Assembly (NCBI RefSeq): GCF_029784135.1
Contig: NC_073746.1
Span: 115,070,035 to 115,134,034 of the forward strand
Reading direction: 5' to 3'
DNA from: Toxorhynchites rutilus septentrionalis
Lineage: Eukaryota > Arthropoda > Insecta > Diptera > Culicidae
Length of the DNA stretch: 64,000 nt
Of this stretch, positions 12,201 through 23,062 are shown piece after piece; the first letter of the stretch is position 1; the number at the start of each line of letters is the position of its first letter. Below the pieces are notes generated by a model. It saw nothing but the letters and a program-made list of their open reading frames with translations. It searched no databases and had not been told where the DNA came from. The position numbers were made by a program, and so were the translations under genes.

Positions 12201-12745
12201 GCATTTTCACTAATTTGGACCATTTTGGTATCACCAAATTCCGAGTGAAGTGTGTAGTGGCTAGAAGCGACAGGCATTACTGGACAACAATTGTTCCTAA
12301 CATGTGGATACTCGCCTGTTATATCATTTTGGAAGTCCCCTTCACCGTTCTCAACCTCAGGACCGGGATGACTGATGATCGCTGACAGGTGCGGCTCGAC
12401 TGAGGTGAGGGCTCTAGGGGCTTCCATGGGGCTGGCAGGCATGCATCCCGGTGGTGGAACGACTGATTCGGGTGACGATTGATTGTATGTCGGTGTGCAA
12501 AATGAGATGTGACTGGAAACGATAGACTGTACTGGACAAGAAGTGTTCCAAAAATATGGATACTTGCCTGTGATGACAGTTCGGAAGTCCCCTTTACCAT
12601 ACTCAAACTCAGGACCGGGATGACTGTTGGTCGCTGGCTGCAAAGTCTCGACTGAGATGAGGTGGTTAGGGGCTTCCATAAGACTAAAGTGTGTGCACCC
12701 CGGGAACGAAACAGTGACCGATTCAGATGAAGAACTGCATAACAA
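9275..12745 (-). CDS. CR1-like ORF2 protein: endonuclease and reverse transcriptase
   Basis: The open frame spans 1156 codons. Residues 208-440 form an apurinic-type endonuclease: YYQNVRGLRTK, FTETWL, GDFN at 351-354 and a final DNHHTP block. Residues 520-700 are the linker. Residues 700-955 are the reverse transcriptase: NYRGVSIL, QHGFMKRRSTTTNL, YVDFAKAFDTVPH (motif A), SGVPQGSVLGPLLF and FADDLKIY (catalytic pair at 885-886). A C-terminal segment with ALVRSIMEYAAPVWSP follows. The frame opens at a TTG; the first ATG is at 12679, and ORF1 ends just upstream, so start by reinitiation is possible. The first 165 residues contain two tandem copies of a unit of about 85 residues (ends at 79 and 163). 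No stop is seen, so the enzyme may be intact. Confidence 0.85.
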   Translation of the reverse strand: MLCSSSSESVTVSFPGCTHFSLMEAPNHLISVETLQPATNSHPGPEFEYGKGDFRTVITGKYPYFWNTSCPVQSIVSSHISFCTPTYNQSSPESVVPPPGCMPASPMEAPRALTSVEPHLSAIISHPGPEVENGEGDFQNDITGEYPHVRNNCCPVMPVASSHYTLHSEFGDTKMVQISENAATEITSPYIPSNSRSFPVVTAREPFSVYYQNVRGLRTKIARLRIVLSSCDYDVIVFTETWLKDDIESCEISSDYVLFRCDRNELTSQHSRGGGVLIAVKNCIKCEAVIMTSCEELEQIAVCIKLQHRSLYVIAIYLPPNSSTNLYRAHANAVRHVVDHLSESDIILSIGDFNLPNLRWHHDEDINGYIPSNDLDETELNFTQAMFVNGLRQINRYVNTNERLLDLVFTNLPEYLDILLPSSPLLPIDNHHTPFVLLLDENDTPTLFDDQEKSVKYDYSTCDFGLLNSVLADIEWENLMNTNTVDQMLSVFYEFLFDVISRIVPQKRQVSGSIFNKPWWTPELRKLRNNLRKMRNRYFQTKNQTDRARLRDFESEYKTVLLASHDNYLNKIQATVKKDPSRFWNFVKQRKDTHSIPATMKFGEITSHSNMEAANIFATFFESVFSKASPVQRQNCYDHIKTFNINLPCVPFNLDDIRKALEDLDSTKGPGTDDLPPVFWKNCAASLAIPVAAVSNRSIEDGVFPLAWKMACIVPIFKSGNSNCVSNYRGVSILCCLGKVFEKLVHAVLYRVSAPIITDSQHGFMKRRSTTTNLMCYVSAISRSFESKRQMDSVYVDFAKAFDTVPHNLIIQKMNHIGFPSWITKWIYSYLSDRKAFVIVNSVRSRIFTIPSGVPQGSVLGPLLFIIYVNDLCELLSTSKLLFADDLKIYSEIASSIDCIKLQDDINCLLIWCNDNGMRVNSKKCKAISYSRCNNVIRHQYHMGLEPIERANSICDLGVMIDSKLKFNEHIVITTAKAYTVLGFIRRHASGFSDVYCLKKLYCALVRSIMEYAAPVWSPFLVTQIVALERIQRSFMRFALRQLPWNDPINLPSYADRCKLIDLETLSARRTKLQRIFIYNLITGNVDCPELLRQVPWNIPPRRFRNSSLFLIPFHRTNYGFNNSFNLCLRSFNNVSDVFDFTLSKNVFSTRIRNLE

Positions 12746-12774
12746 AATGTGAGAATTCGACTTTTCCGAAATCC

Positions 12775-13227
12775 TTACGCTGGAGTAGGATTGACAGGAG
12801 AGGAGATTTGAGTTGAGCGTAGTGGCGTTGATGCTTTCCTTTGTTTTAACGGAGCGCGAAATTTTTGTGATCCGAAGTCTTCAAACTCCCTGAATAAAAC
12901 TCCTTCAGGCCAAGTTTCTGGATCCAAAGCCTTCGTTTTCAACGATGGGTCTAGCCCAACTTTAAAGGACACAAATGAGAGGGTGCTTATGTCCTTGTCT
13001 TTCGCGATAAGTTTAAACACAGAGAGTTCGTCATCGGTGTTAAGATTTGCTTTTACCATAGCCGATACCGCTTCAGGTGTTACGTCTGGTCGAATTCTCG
13101 AAATATATAACCAGAACATTTGATCCTCCTTCTTGCACACTGGCACTGACACGAAATTTTCTAACGGCTGCTTTCTACCAACATTACAGTTTTCAGTGAC
13201 GTTCGTGATCAGGCCCAATGTCATCAT
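12775..13227 (-). CDS. CR1-like ORF1 protein, C-terminal part
   Basis: This frame of 150 codons encodes the terminal domain usual in CR1 ORF1 proteins: FWLYISRIRPDVTPEAVSAMVK, STLSFVSFKVGLDPSLKT and PEGVLFREFEDFG. ORF1 proteins bind element RNA. The ATG at 13227 is probably internal, because the family's ORF1 is much longer, its N-terminal half is missing here, and the frame meets a TAA a few codons upstream. It ends 30 bp before the point where ORF2 opens. Confidence 0.65.
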   Translation of the reverse strand: MMTLGLITNVTENCNVGRKQPLENFVSVPVCKKEDQMFWLYISRIRPDVTPEAVSAMVKANLNTDDELSVFKLIAKDKDISTLSFVSFKVGLDPSLKTKALDPETWPEGVLFREFEDFGSQKFRAPLKQRKASTPLRSTQISSPVNPTPA

Positions 13228-13315
13228 TTGGATCGCTTCTTCTACGACTTACTTCTGTACAAATGCTGACAGAGACAGAACTAGCGGCAGCCATTGAGGG
13301 GATGAACTGGATCAA

Positions 13316-13450
13316 TTGCGCATAGGATCACTGAACCTGATGTTGACATCAATTACAGGCGAAAGGTTGTTTTCTAGAACTGGCGCCAAAATCAAGAATC
13401 GGCGTCGACTAAATGACAGATGTATGGCACGATTGGCTTTTATGGGATCA
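13316..13450 (+). mobile_element. hAT-like transposase C-terminal scrap
   Basis: The plus strand encodes LTSITGERLFSRTGAKIKNRRRLNDRCMARLAFMGS. This resembles the hAT dimerisation region, in which SSxERxFSxxG is followed by a basic RR-L stretch and a hydrophobic segment. Nothing else of a hAT element is visible. 13451-13700 holds no recognised gene. Confidence 0.45.
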
Positions 13451-13699
13451 TTGTCAGCTGAGTTCTGGGTGATTGTTGAATTTATAATAATGCTATTTCA
13501 ATCAATTTATTTAATGAAACGACTACCTTATAGTACAAGATGAATGCCCTGTGGCTGTGGCCTTCATGCTGAAAAACAAACCAAAATGCTTTTGATGTTA
13601 GAACTGAAATAGGAAAATTTGTATTCCCTGTTTAAAGAAAAGATGACATACGACACCTGAAACGTATCAGATCAAGAACTCTTCGTTGATATAGAAAAA

Positions 13700-15720
13700 C
13701 CCGGTGTCCTTTTCGTAAGCAGGCATTCGTATGCGCCAGCAACAGCTATCGCCTTGACAATCGGTATCTGTACAAACGATATTCTCTCCGCACACAAGAC
13801 AACCTTCGAAGAAATCCTAAGCAGTTCTGGAATTTCGTGAACTCTAAACGCAAAGAAAACGGACTCCCTGCTGAAATGTTCCTAGATCATAAGGATGAAG
13901 AGGAGGAACTCTTCTGAAAAATGCAGCCTTTTTGCCACCCACTTCAAGAGTGTATTTAACAGTTGTATCGCCTCCGCTGAACAAGCCGCAGCTGCATGTA
14001 GGAACACTACTATCAACGCATTTGAATTGAGAAATGTTGTTATCAACCAACAACAGGTTGAACGCGCCATCTCTAAAATGAAATTCTCATCAACTAGTCC
14101 GGATGGGATTCCGGCCTGCGTTTTAAAACATTGCTTGAGCTCACTGATTCGTCCTTTAACGCTACTCTTCAATATGCCCCTTCGTGAAGGTAAATTTCCT
14201 TCCAATTGGAAATTGACGGTTATGTTCCCTGTTTATAAAAAAGGAAATAAGCAAAACATTGAAAACTATCGAGGTATTACATCGTTATGTGCATGCTTCA
14301 AAGTATTTGAGATTATCGTCAATGAAGTATTGTTTGTAAGTTGTAAAAATTACATAACAGCTGATCAACACGGCTTTTACCCCAAGCGATCTGTCTCGAC
14401 AAATCTAGTGCAGTTTACATCATTCTGCTTGCGCAATCTAGATGCCGGATCACAAGTTGACGTGATATATACTGATCTCAAAGCAGCTCTCGATAGAGTC
14501 GATCATAAGATACTGCTTATAAAACTGGACAAGCTAGGAGTTTCGAATGACCTCATTAGATGGTTTAAATCATATCTCACGGATCGAAAACTATGTGTGC
14601 GAATTGGATCTGAGTCATCTGAATTTTTCACCAACATATCAGGTGTCCCGCAGGGGAGCAATCTAGGACCTCATCTATTTTCTCTTTTCATCAACGAGTT
14701 ATCAAAACTAATGCCACCGGGATGTCGCCTTTTCTACGCGGATGATGTCAAAAATTTCATCGAAAATTGAACCCAATCATCCACAATTACAATATTTCTA
14801 ACGAGCCTCTAGTGCGTGTTGATCAAATACGCGGCTTGGGAATCATCCTTGACACAGGGTTGACTTTTCGCCCTCGTTATGACAGCATAATTGCAAAGGC
14901 TAACCGACAACTAGGATTTATATTTAAAGCATCCAACGAATTCCGTGATCCACAATGTCTTCACTTTACTGTGTACTGGTGCGCTCCATTCTGGAATCAA
15001 ATGCAATCGTGTGATGCCCGTATCAGTTAAACTGAATAAGTAGATTCGGATCAATACAAAAAAAAATCATTAGATACGCGCTCCGTAGTCTTCCATGGCG
15101 AGACCCGTTGAATTTACCACCGTATGAAGAGCGATGTAGGCTCCTCGGGCTTGACACGTTGGAACGCAGGAGATATGTTGCCCAAGTTATGTTTGTCGCA
15201 AAAATACTTTTGGGCGATATTAACTCAGCGGAAATATTGACACAACTAAATATATACGCATCTATTAGAGCCCTTCGACAGCGGGACTTCCTGTTACTAG
15301 ACGGTCGTCGTTCAGCATATGGTCAATATGACCCCATTCGATTTATGGCGACAAGATTCAACGAAGTCTATCGGATGTTCGATTTTAACTCTTCTGCTGC
15401 AGCATTCAATCGAAATCTCTTAAATGGATAACACCCAACATTGGAAGACTGAAGAACCACCACGATCAGCAGCTTTACTGTATACATTTTATTATTTATG
15501 GCTCTAATTTTATTATTATGATTTATGAGAATGTTTGTTTTTATGTTTTTTCTCTGTACTATGTGCTTAGTTATTGTTAATATTTTGTAGTAGGAATTAT
15601 GAAAAGATATGAGGTTTTTATGCCCTTTTGTGTAAAACATCCAACAACTCAAAAGGGCTTTTCCTCATTTTATCGGTACGTGTGATATCATTAAGAATAA
15701 TAAAGAAAAAAATAAATAAA
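13700..15720 (+). mobile_element. Second CR1-like non-LTR retrotransposon, 5'-truncated, frameshifted
   Basis: The end of the linker (KQFWNFVNSKRKENGLPAEM) lies at about 13808-13880. A frameshift near 13916 leads into a long RT frame at 13895-14770: SSTSPDGIPACVLKH, GKFPSNWKLTVMFPVYKKGN, NYRGITSL, IYTDLKAALDRVDH, SGVPQGSNLGPHLF and YADDVKNF. The thumb continues at 14767-15030 and 15108-15431 (LNLPPYEERCRLLGLDTLERRR). A 3' UTR with an AATAAATAAATAATAAA-type tail ends about 15735. Motif A has AALD where AFD is usual. It lies opposite in orientation to the CR1 at 9213-13310 and is more decayed. Confidence 0.8.
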
Positions 15721-15875
15721 TAATAAAAAAATATATAGAACAAGCAGATAAATCGAAAAAAAACTTTTAATTTTTTAAGATCGATTCTTTGGTACCGATT
15801 TAATCAGTGGATCGATTCCTACCCCGTTTTGAAAATCGATTCGAAAAAAACCATCTTTTTATAAAGATCGCCCAA

Positions 15876-16735
15876 TCCTAGCTCCAACACACAAATTAGG
15901 ACTTCAACGCATGCAAAACAAAATTCTTCGAATGGTTGTAAACTCTCATCTCAGAACGCGAAATTCGGAGATACATCAGATGGCAGGGATTAAAATCTTG
16001 GATGAAATTATCAATAATAATTGTATGAAATTTGAACAGAGCTGCGCTTTCTCAATACACGGAATAATACAAAATCTGTATGATTATGCTACCCGACTTT
16101 CTCTTCGTTACCTTTCAAGGTAACGGCTTTGAATTGGGGTAGATATATTTATTTACAGGTAGACAAATAGTTCAAGTTGGGACAATGTAAATTATTTTGG
16201 GAGGGTTTTTTATAAGTTAAATTTAGGTGTAAAAAAAGGTAGCAAAAAACTAGAAAAGTATAGGCATGATTTTACAAAAGGAATATGAAACAATCGGATA
16301 ATGTGAATGATAAAAATCATTACAGAACATGACATTGCAATTTGAAGATGTAGAACTCTAAGTTGATCACTTCTTCTTCTTCTTCAATGGCACTAACGTT
16401 CCTAGAGGAACTTCGCCGTCTCAACGTAGTATTACTTGCGTCATTTTTATTAGTACTTAGTTGAGATTTCTATGCCAAATAAAACGCCTTGAATGCATTC
16501 TGCTATGGCAAGCCTTAGAATAAGCGTGATCACAGTGCAAGTCGGAGGAAATTTCTTTGACGAAAAATTTCCTCGACCAGAACGGGAATCGAACCCGAAC
16601 ATCCGGCATGTTAGTTATGACGCTAACCACTCGGCCAAGGGAGCACAATCTTAAGTTGATCACTTAAAATGTAATATTATATTATAATGTAAACCAAATT
16701 AAGAAATAAAAAGAATTTAAGTAAATAAAAAAGAG
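15876..16735 (+). mobile_element. 3' terminus of the interrupted Jockey-like element
   Basis: The plus strand encodes the C-terminal Jockey polymerase segment KLGLQRMQNKILRMVVNSHLRTRNSEIHQMAGIKILDEI, followed by a 3' UTR and an A-rich end near 16735. It is collinear with the part at 7982-9212. The gap is filled by two CR1 elements and a hAT scrap, and roughly 45 codons of the Jockey polymerase are missing. A SINE at 16373-16651 has landed in its 3' UTR. Confidence 0.75.
16373..16651 (-). mobile_element. tRNA-derived SINE (Feilai-like) with target-site duplication
   Basis: On the minus strand the 5' end reads as a tRNA-like promoter: an A box around TTGGCCGAGTGGTTAGCG and a B box GGGTTCGATTCCCGTTC. 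A tRNA-unrelated body and a (GAA)n-type tail at 16373-16385 follow. A 14-bp duplication, TAAGTTGATCACTT, flanks it at 16359-16372 and 16652-16665. The body and the tail (CGTTGAGACGGCGAAGTTCC) resemble the Feilai family of Aedes; that name is from recognition, not a search. Confidence 0.85.
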
Positions 16736-17158
16736 GAGAATTTTACTTCGCGTTTAATGGTCGTCGAAGTTGACGGCGAGCGTCGAGTGAGAATGAATTG
16801 CCTTACTCGTTCTGCTCATTTTCTGCCATATTCGCTCTCACTCGTGCTGTGGCGCCACGCGATACTTCACTCGCTGTGGTTATGGCATAGAAATCAACAC
16901 ATCGAGCCGAGTCTTGGCAAAGGCGTAATTATAACGTTTTTCGACATTTGTGTAGGGAAAAATCAAGCTGGGCTATCATCACTGGCTCACAAGGAAACTT
17001 ATTCTTCTGCTGGAATAAGCTGCTGCTCTTCATATGTCTTCATATGTAATATGTAATGCACCTCAACAAGCAATCGTCTCTTCGAGGCTAATAATACTGA
17101 CAAAAGAGAATTGTGAAAGGGAAATGTGCAAAATGATTATAGGTTTGTGTGTTTCTAT
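16736..17158. other. No recognised gene
   Basis: Less A+T-rich than its surroundings. It contains ACTCGTTCTGCTCATTTTC and a small direct repeat TCTTCATATG at about 17024-17045. Short open frames here show no recognisable domain. Confidence 0.4.
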
Positions 17159-17160
17159 TA

Positions 17161-18228
17161 AGGTGAAGGTGGAAGCTAGCCACAAATGGCTGCCACAATG
17201 GCGCTCATTTCTTTCATCTCTCTCCCTCACCCCTCGCCCGAAAACCAATAATTTTGCGAAACATTGTGAAGAAAATGATCGTTTTCGCACACTACCCATC
17301 AAGTAATATCAACCAAACTCTAATCGATTACTCACAAGATATTAAATTTTCATCTGCTGTCGCACTGTATAGTAAAAAACGTCGGAAAACTCGAGCAAGT
17401 GCTCTGAAAGTTAAATTTTCATGTTTCAATCTTCGGTAATGGTTTTGTTTGTATTGGTGAAAGCATCGTTATTTTTTCGACACTGATGCCAGTCAACATA
17501 ATCGAAACAGCTATAAAAACCTCTCAATAAAATGTTATTCTTGAGTCTAGCGTTTCATGTTGTGAAAATCAATAGAATAGAATTGTGTTGATATCAATAC
17601 AATTATTATTTTTACGTTGAATGGTTCTATAAGGTAAGTTTTAGTAACTTTAACATTGGGTAAGAATTGCATAGCTCGGAACACTGCCACGGCTGCCTAT
17701 GTTTTCAAAAACACTAAACGGAAAAGTATTACATTCAATCAAAATGCTTCGGCCAGCGAAGAGCAGGGGTAAGGCTCTCCAACGTGAATATGTGAAAATA
17801 ACACGATCAACGAAGGAAAGTATTAGGGATTATCAACATCGAGTTACTATGCGGAAGAACTTGTGAATACCAAAAGAACCCAAATTCGCATGTGTTATAT
17901 ATTTGCTCATGTCACGCTCGCGTATAATCAGAATTTTACTTCATATGCAAATGCACCTTCTGTATATTTATATTTATATTTGCAATTGTTCATCGGAACA
18001 TATCGTTCATACATTTTACTTTAGTATTGAATTGTTATTTTTTTTTTTCAAATGCATTCAAAGACTCGTGTCAATGAAGAGCCACACAGTGTGATAAGTG
18101 AATTGATCTATTTACGTACGAAGTTCAAAACAAACGAACAAATTGCTTTTCTCTCACAAACGCTATTACCCCATTTTTACACGTGGGTTTACTTATACTA
18201 CTACAATGGCTAGCTTCCACCTTCACCT
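17161..18228. mobile_element. Putative non-autonomous DNA element with 22-bp terminal inverted repeats
   Basis: AGGTGAAGGTGGAAGCTAGC plus two bases at 17161-17182 is repeated perfectly inverted at 18207-18228. Each end is flanked by TA, as expected for a Tc1/mariner-like target. The 1068-bp interior has no transposase. An alternative is two solo repeats lying head to head. The interior includes a TATATTTATATTTATATTTG run at about 17955-17975. Confidence 0.5.
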
Positions 18229-18230
18229 TA

Positions 18231-19920
18231 TGGTTCATCATGCTTTGAATAATCCCCTGAATGAAAACATGAATTGATTCACCCACATAGTTTTCGTTTG
18301 TTCGAAAAGTGTCAAGACAGTTTTTTGTAGCAACGTATGTATTATAAAATGGACTGGACGGAAGGAAAAAACAAACTATCAAAGGTAATTGAACCCAATG
18401 TTGCTTATGTAACGAAGAAAAAACTCGGATCTGGAATTTTCAACGAAGTCAGTATTTACGTTAAAATTTCCTGTAATTTTTTTCATTTTAGTTTAGTTAA
18501 TTGAGAAGGAAACTTCTTCTCGTTTAGCCCGCAATATCCTATTTCCGAGAATTGTTCCAAATTAGCTAAATTCTAAATATTCCTTGTTTATATGTATACT
18601 GACCAGGGCTCTGCATAGTCATAGTCAACTGAGGATAGTCTGACTAGCTGACTTTTGGCTTCTTCACACAGTTTCTCTGCCAAAACGACTAAACAGTTAG
18701 TAAGGCGTTTAGTCGCTATCTCCCTCTACCGACTCGACTATATCATTTCATTCTTCCCAGTCAAATTGTCCTCATTACATTTTGAAGTGACTTCCCCCAA
18801 AACGAATTCGTTCCCCTCTTTCTCTCTCTCCCATGTACGTGTGCATGCATCGACGTTTGTGTTCAACGTGGTTTGACATACGCTACAGGTGAGCTAGATT
18901 CTTTTGTATCGTACACGAAAATTACTCACACGTATAAAATAGCGTGCAGTGTGTGTGCGCTATTTTGCACACTATTTACTAATACTAACGCGAGGACCAT
19001 TATAGTATACTAGATAAATGTCTAGGTTCGTTGGTTTGAGTTCATGATGGGTAGACAATAAACCGTTCGTTGATGGGGTAACTACTTTTTTGTATCAGAA
19101 ATCATGTTTTTATTCCTCTTTATATGGACGTAAAAATAAGATTGCGTACGCGGGTATAAAATTAGTGAGAAATGATGAAATAGTTGAGTCATAAAATGTC
19201 CGCAAAAAGGATCGTGCTATAAGATGTATTTATTTTGGGCCCTCTTATAAAACTTGGATTAACAAAACCCGTCCGTTGTTATGAGATCGCTGCATGTCCC
19301 CGCAGGGAAAACTGGAAGAATTTTCTCTAAAATTGGATCGTAAGGTTTATCCTCGTATATTCCTTATAATTGTTTTCCTCTTTTTTAACAGTATATGTTG
19401 TAATGTTATAAATGTTCTTATTCGAACATATTATAACAACATTTTTTTATGAATGTATCAAATTCTATGTGTAAAAGTATTTCCTCAATATATTTTTGTT
19501 TGTTATAATATCTATATAAATCTAAATTCCTTGATGCATAATATGCTTTTAAAAATTGATATATTAATATAGTAATATATATTCGAATATGGTGATTTTT
19601 CAGAACAATAAAGTAAGATGATAAGTGATGTGGTTGTCTGACAACCAGAACAAAAAGAAAATGAAATTAATGCAGAGCGCTTCACCTCTGACGAATGAGC
19701 TCGACTTGAAATACAGTTTCAGTGACTCCGACTGTAATCAAAATAAAATTAATTAATTCAATTCTGTAGTTCCGCAATTTCAACTGAAAAATGAAATGAT
19801 ATCGCCATAACATTTTCCAGAAAGTCGACCAACATTGTTGAGCTATTACAGCTACATTGAAAATATTTCTTTGTATAATACGTTTATTAATATCCCCTTG
19901 TTTAATCTTTCATTTGTTTG
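18231..19920. other. Intergenic, no recognised gene
   Basis: No coding region can be supported. Visible are a hairpin TGTTGTAATGTTATAA / TTATAACAACA at about 19397-19441, an A+T-rich tract at 19480-19600, and a pyrimidine-rich segment CTCTTTCTCTCTCTCCC at about 18815. Confidence 0.4.
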
Positions 19921-20577
19921 TATATTAGGGTGCCAATGAAAATGGTCATTTCGAATTTCAAAAAGTTACCCCATAAAAAATGTTCACCACATCGAAAAAA
20001 CACCCTATGCCAAATATCAGCTCAATCGGACTTAAGAGAGAGTGGCGAAAAGCGACCAGTTTGAGTTTTTTGAAAATCGAAAAGTCACCCAAGATAATTT
20101 GATGCCAAATGTCTTAAAATTGCAAGAAACGTCGAGATATATAAAATTTTTTTTTTGTAAAAAATCGACATTCTGGGACTTCTCGGAACACGAAACGAAA
20201 AGGATCGTTTTGGGTGCCAATAAAAATAGTTATTTCTATTTTTCATTCGGAACTTGCTACGAAATGTTGAATTGCACGATAATATACCCTATGCAAAATA
20301 TTAGCTCATTCGGACTTCATTTACTGGTGTCAAAAACGTTAAAATTTGAGTTTTTTTTAAAAAAAACAAAAAATCACATCAAAAAAACATCAATTCAAAA
20401 AAAAAGTTTGATGACAAATGTCTTAAAATTGCATGACAAGTTTTTTTTTCAAAAATCGATTTTAAAAAAACATTTTTTTTTGACAAAAAAAAAAATTTCG
20501 AGTTTTGATGCCTGAGTTAAAATTTCTCTGCTGAATCAATTCATTTTTGAAGCATGAGAAAACTTCTTGCCAAATGC
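19921..20577. repeat. A-rich dispersed repeat abutting ELL-like copy B
   Basis: Two related halves (about 19928-20220 and 20210-20430) each contain GGTGCCAAT(G/A)AAAAT, a CCCTATGCAAA-like block and AAATGTCTTAAAATTGCA. It ends exactly where the truncated ELL-like copy B begins, so it marks the breakpoint that removed that gene's promoter and first exon sequence. A 157-codon frame through it is lysine-rich low complexity and is not taken as a gene. Confidence 0.5.
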
Positions 20578-22060
20578 TGGGACATCCTCGAAGCCCACGA
20601 TTCAGTTTCTCGCCAATGGAGAGGGCCGTTTAGCATTTCCTTCGGGAAATCTAACGTTTTCCATCTCGGGCAACGATATTGGTGACCAGGTTGAGTGTAT
20701 CAAACAGAGCGACGGTATGAATATGCAAAAAATGGGTAATCTGAAGCGCAAGGTGCAAATACACGCCACTGAAGACGTCTACCAAAAAACAACCCATCGA
20801 ATGACGACTAATATAACAGAGAGGAGATCCAAATATGTTGAGGAAATTAAACCAAACGACAGGGATATTGGTCGGAAGGTGGTGAAGAAATTGCCGGAGC
20901 AAAAGTCATCATTGAAGTCCGTTGATAGTTCAGGAGTGGCGACTCGGGTGCACTCGTTCACAGCACCTGGTAGCTATGTCCCAAGGAAGAAGCCGACTAA
21001 TGAACGTGTGTTTTCACTACCAGTGTTATCGAATACTAATACTGTATTAGCAAAGGAAAAAGTGGAAGGATTATCATCTGAGCGATACGACGATAACTTT
21101 ACTGTACCAAACGCTAGAAAACCTCGTGTAGCGCATCAAAACACGAAAAACAGTCCTCCAACCATGGTATCGTTAGATCCACCCAAGGATAACCGACCAG
21201 CTTCTTCAACCACAACAGATGCGATTGGACAACACTCCTCAAAATGCATTATACCAAAGGCGAAAAATTGTCGGGTATCCCATTGTAACAAGGAGAATAA
21301 TGAACCGAAAGTGAAATCCAGATCAAAAAAGGCCGGTCACAATTCTTCTGCGACCAGGACAGATGCTGCGATGAATGATCACAAAGTAGAGAATGCGAAA
21401 AATACGACAAAACAGAATTCCAGCGATCAGCCAACCGCTCCAAACGCAAGGAAGCGTCGAATCTCCCATTGCAATCAGAGAAGCTCAAATAAATCTGATG
21501 ACAGTGATACTTCACCACCAACGGCAACAAATGCAGTGGAACAACCCGCAAAAAGACCTCGTATATCTCATTGCGATAAGAAGACATATCAACAATCGGT
21601 GGTATCTTCTTCGAATAAATCTGAAGGAAGTCGTAGTAATTCGAAATCTCGTGCACCTTCGAAGCAACTGGAAGACAAATGTAGCAAATTGTCAGAGTCA
21701 GAAACAAAGCAGAATGAACAAATCAAATCGAAGCGACAGAATTCGGACGCTCAATTCACCATGATAACTTCATTGGAACAACGGCGCAAATATCGAGCCT
21801 TCCATGATGATCTTTCCAAAGAATACCAGAAGCTAGCAGATGTAATCCATGGAATTAAGAAAAGGTGTGTCATGCTCGAAAGATCGTTGATAAGAAAGCG
21901 GGATGACGAGGCGATGTGCAAAGCCATTGAGAATGATATCTATAAAGAGTGGCAGCAATTCGAGCCGGCCAGAGATAAATTTGAGCATCTGCGAAATAAT
22001 CTAATCACAGTAACAAAACTTATCAACGAGTACGATCGGTCTATTATGTGTATGAAATAA
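20578..22060 (+). pseudogene. ELL-like gene, copy B, 5'-truncated
   Basis: Homology to copy C starts at the codons for TSSKPTIQFL (residue 43 of C), so the promoter, the ATG and the VKLTDSALEM block are lost. No in-frame ATG occurs near the break; the frame opens at a TTG at 20567. The rest is open to the TAA at 22058-22060. It has the remainder of the ELL-like domain, one 108-residue module of the second type (GSYVPRKKP...VLAKEKVEGL), the N-A-R motifs and the complete occludin/ELL-like domain. The poly(A) signal is GATAAA. It lies tail to tail with copy C, 3.8 kb away. Confidence 0.8.
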
Positions 22061-23062
22061 TGTTATTTTAGTTTAAACTCGATCTTTGCACTTTGTTTTT
22101 GCTTTTGATAAAATATCTATGTTAAGTAACAGTATTACATGTTTTTATTATATGGTATTTTCCCCAGAACGAAGCAATGATTTCGGAATTTCATGGCTCG
22201 TCTTAGGAGTTGGCAACACCATCTCAGATAGCAGTGCAACGTTGTTGGTGTAACGAAATTGGTCATTTAAGCAACTCTGCATACTTGAAATATTAAAGAA
22301 ATAGACTACTTTTTGAAATGTTTTTTTTTCAGTTTTTTTCTGATTTTTTGACAAAAAAAAATTAACTCGAAAACTATAATGCATACATATATTGGTCAAA
22401 GAATGAAATGTAAGAAATTATTCAGATTCCCATAAAACAATACCCAGAAGTTCAAAACAATGACACTGAAAAACAATATTACAGAAATTGAAATTCATTT
22501 TTCTTAATTTTTTTTTGAATTTTCAAAAAAAAGTATATGAATTGCACTTACGATTTCCAACCAGTAATCCATACATCGGAAGATGGGTAGAGTAGAAGTT
22601 TTTCTAACAAAAACTTTTTCATGTTTGCTTTGAAAAAAATCTAATCCTAATTTTGTTTGAAGTCAAGATAGCGGTACAGTTTTCGACAAAATTTTAGATA
22701 TTATTACTAGTAAAAATTTTTTCAATTATTACTAGCTGATCCAGCAAACGTTGTTCCGTCATAAAACATATTTCTAGTGAATATGTTGCATGTTAAATAA
22801 AAAAAACTGATATTTCTAGAGAATATGTTGAATGTTAAATAAAATAAATAACTGATGTAATACCCAGAAGTTTAAAACAATGACATTGTATGTTTAAATG
22901 TTTTAACGATCTACACAAACGTGAAACGTTCATGACTCTGTGTTTGATATTCGGAGATATGGAGCGTCATGTCGATGACCGCAAAAAAAAAAAAACAAAA
23001 ACCATTCTATTCCATAATTCGATGTATTTCATGATCTAACATGTTTGATGTTAAAAAATATA
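22061..23062. repeat. 3' flank of copy B
   Basis: Collinear with 6590-7470 (copy A) and 50640-51588 (copy E). It also matches, inverted, the first 250 bp or so after copy C. It contains CTAGCTGATCCAGCAAACG at 22734 and poly(A)/poly(T) tracts. No gene is seen. Confidence 0.65.

Larger units (their letters stand above)
9213..13310 (-). mobile_element. CR1-clade non-LTR retrotransposon, near full length at its 3' end
   Basis: The minus-strand element has the end of ORF1 (12775-13227), a long open ORF2 (9275-12745) and a short 3' UTR ending in an A/T-rich GAAATAAAAATAAAATAAA-type tail at about 9232-9213. The 5' end is missing. Upstream of 13227 the ORF1 frame meets a stop, and a hAT-like scrap begins at 13316. 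It was inserted into the Jockey element whose parts flank it. Its open ORF2 makes it younger than the other non-LTR copies here. Confidence 0.85.

Noticed and set aside
16590..16651. Functional tRNA gene
   Set aside because: A and B boxes are present, but a SINE body, tail and target-site duplication follow; the acceptor stem does not close well.
20042..20515. 157-codon lysine-rich frame before copy B
   Set aside because: Lies in an A-rich two-part repeat; low complexity and no domain.
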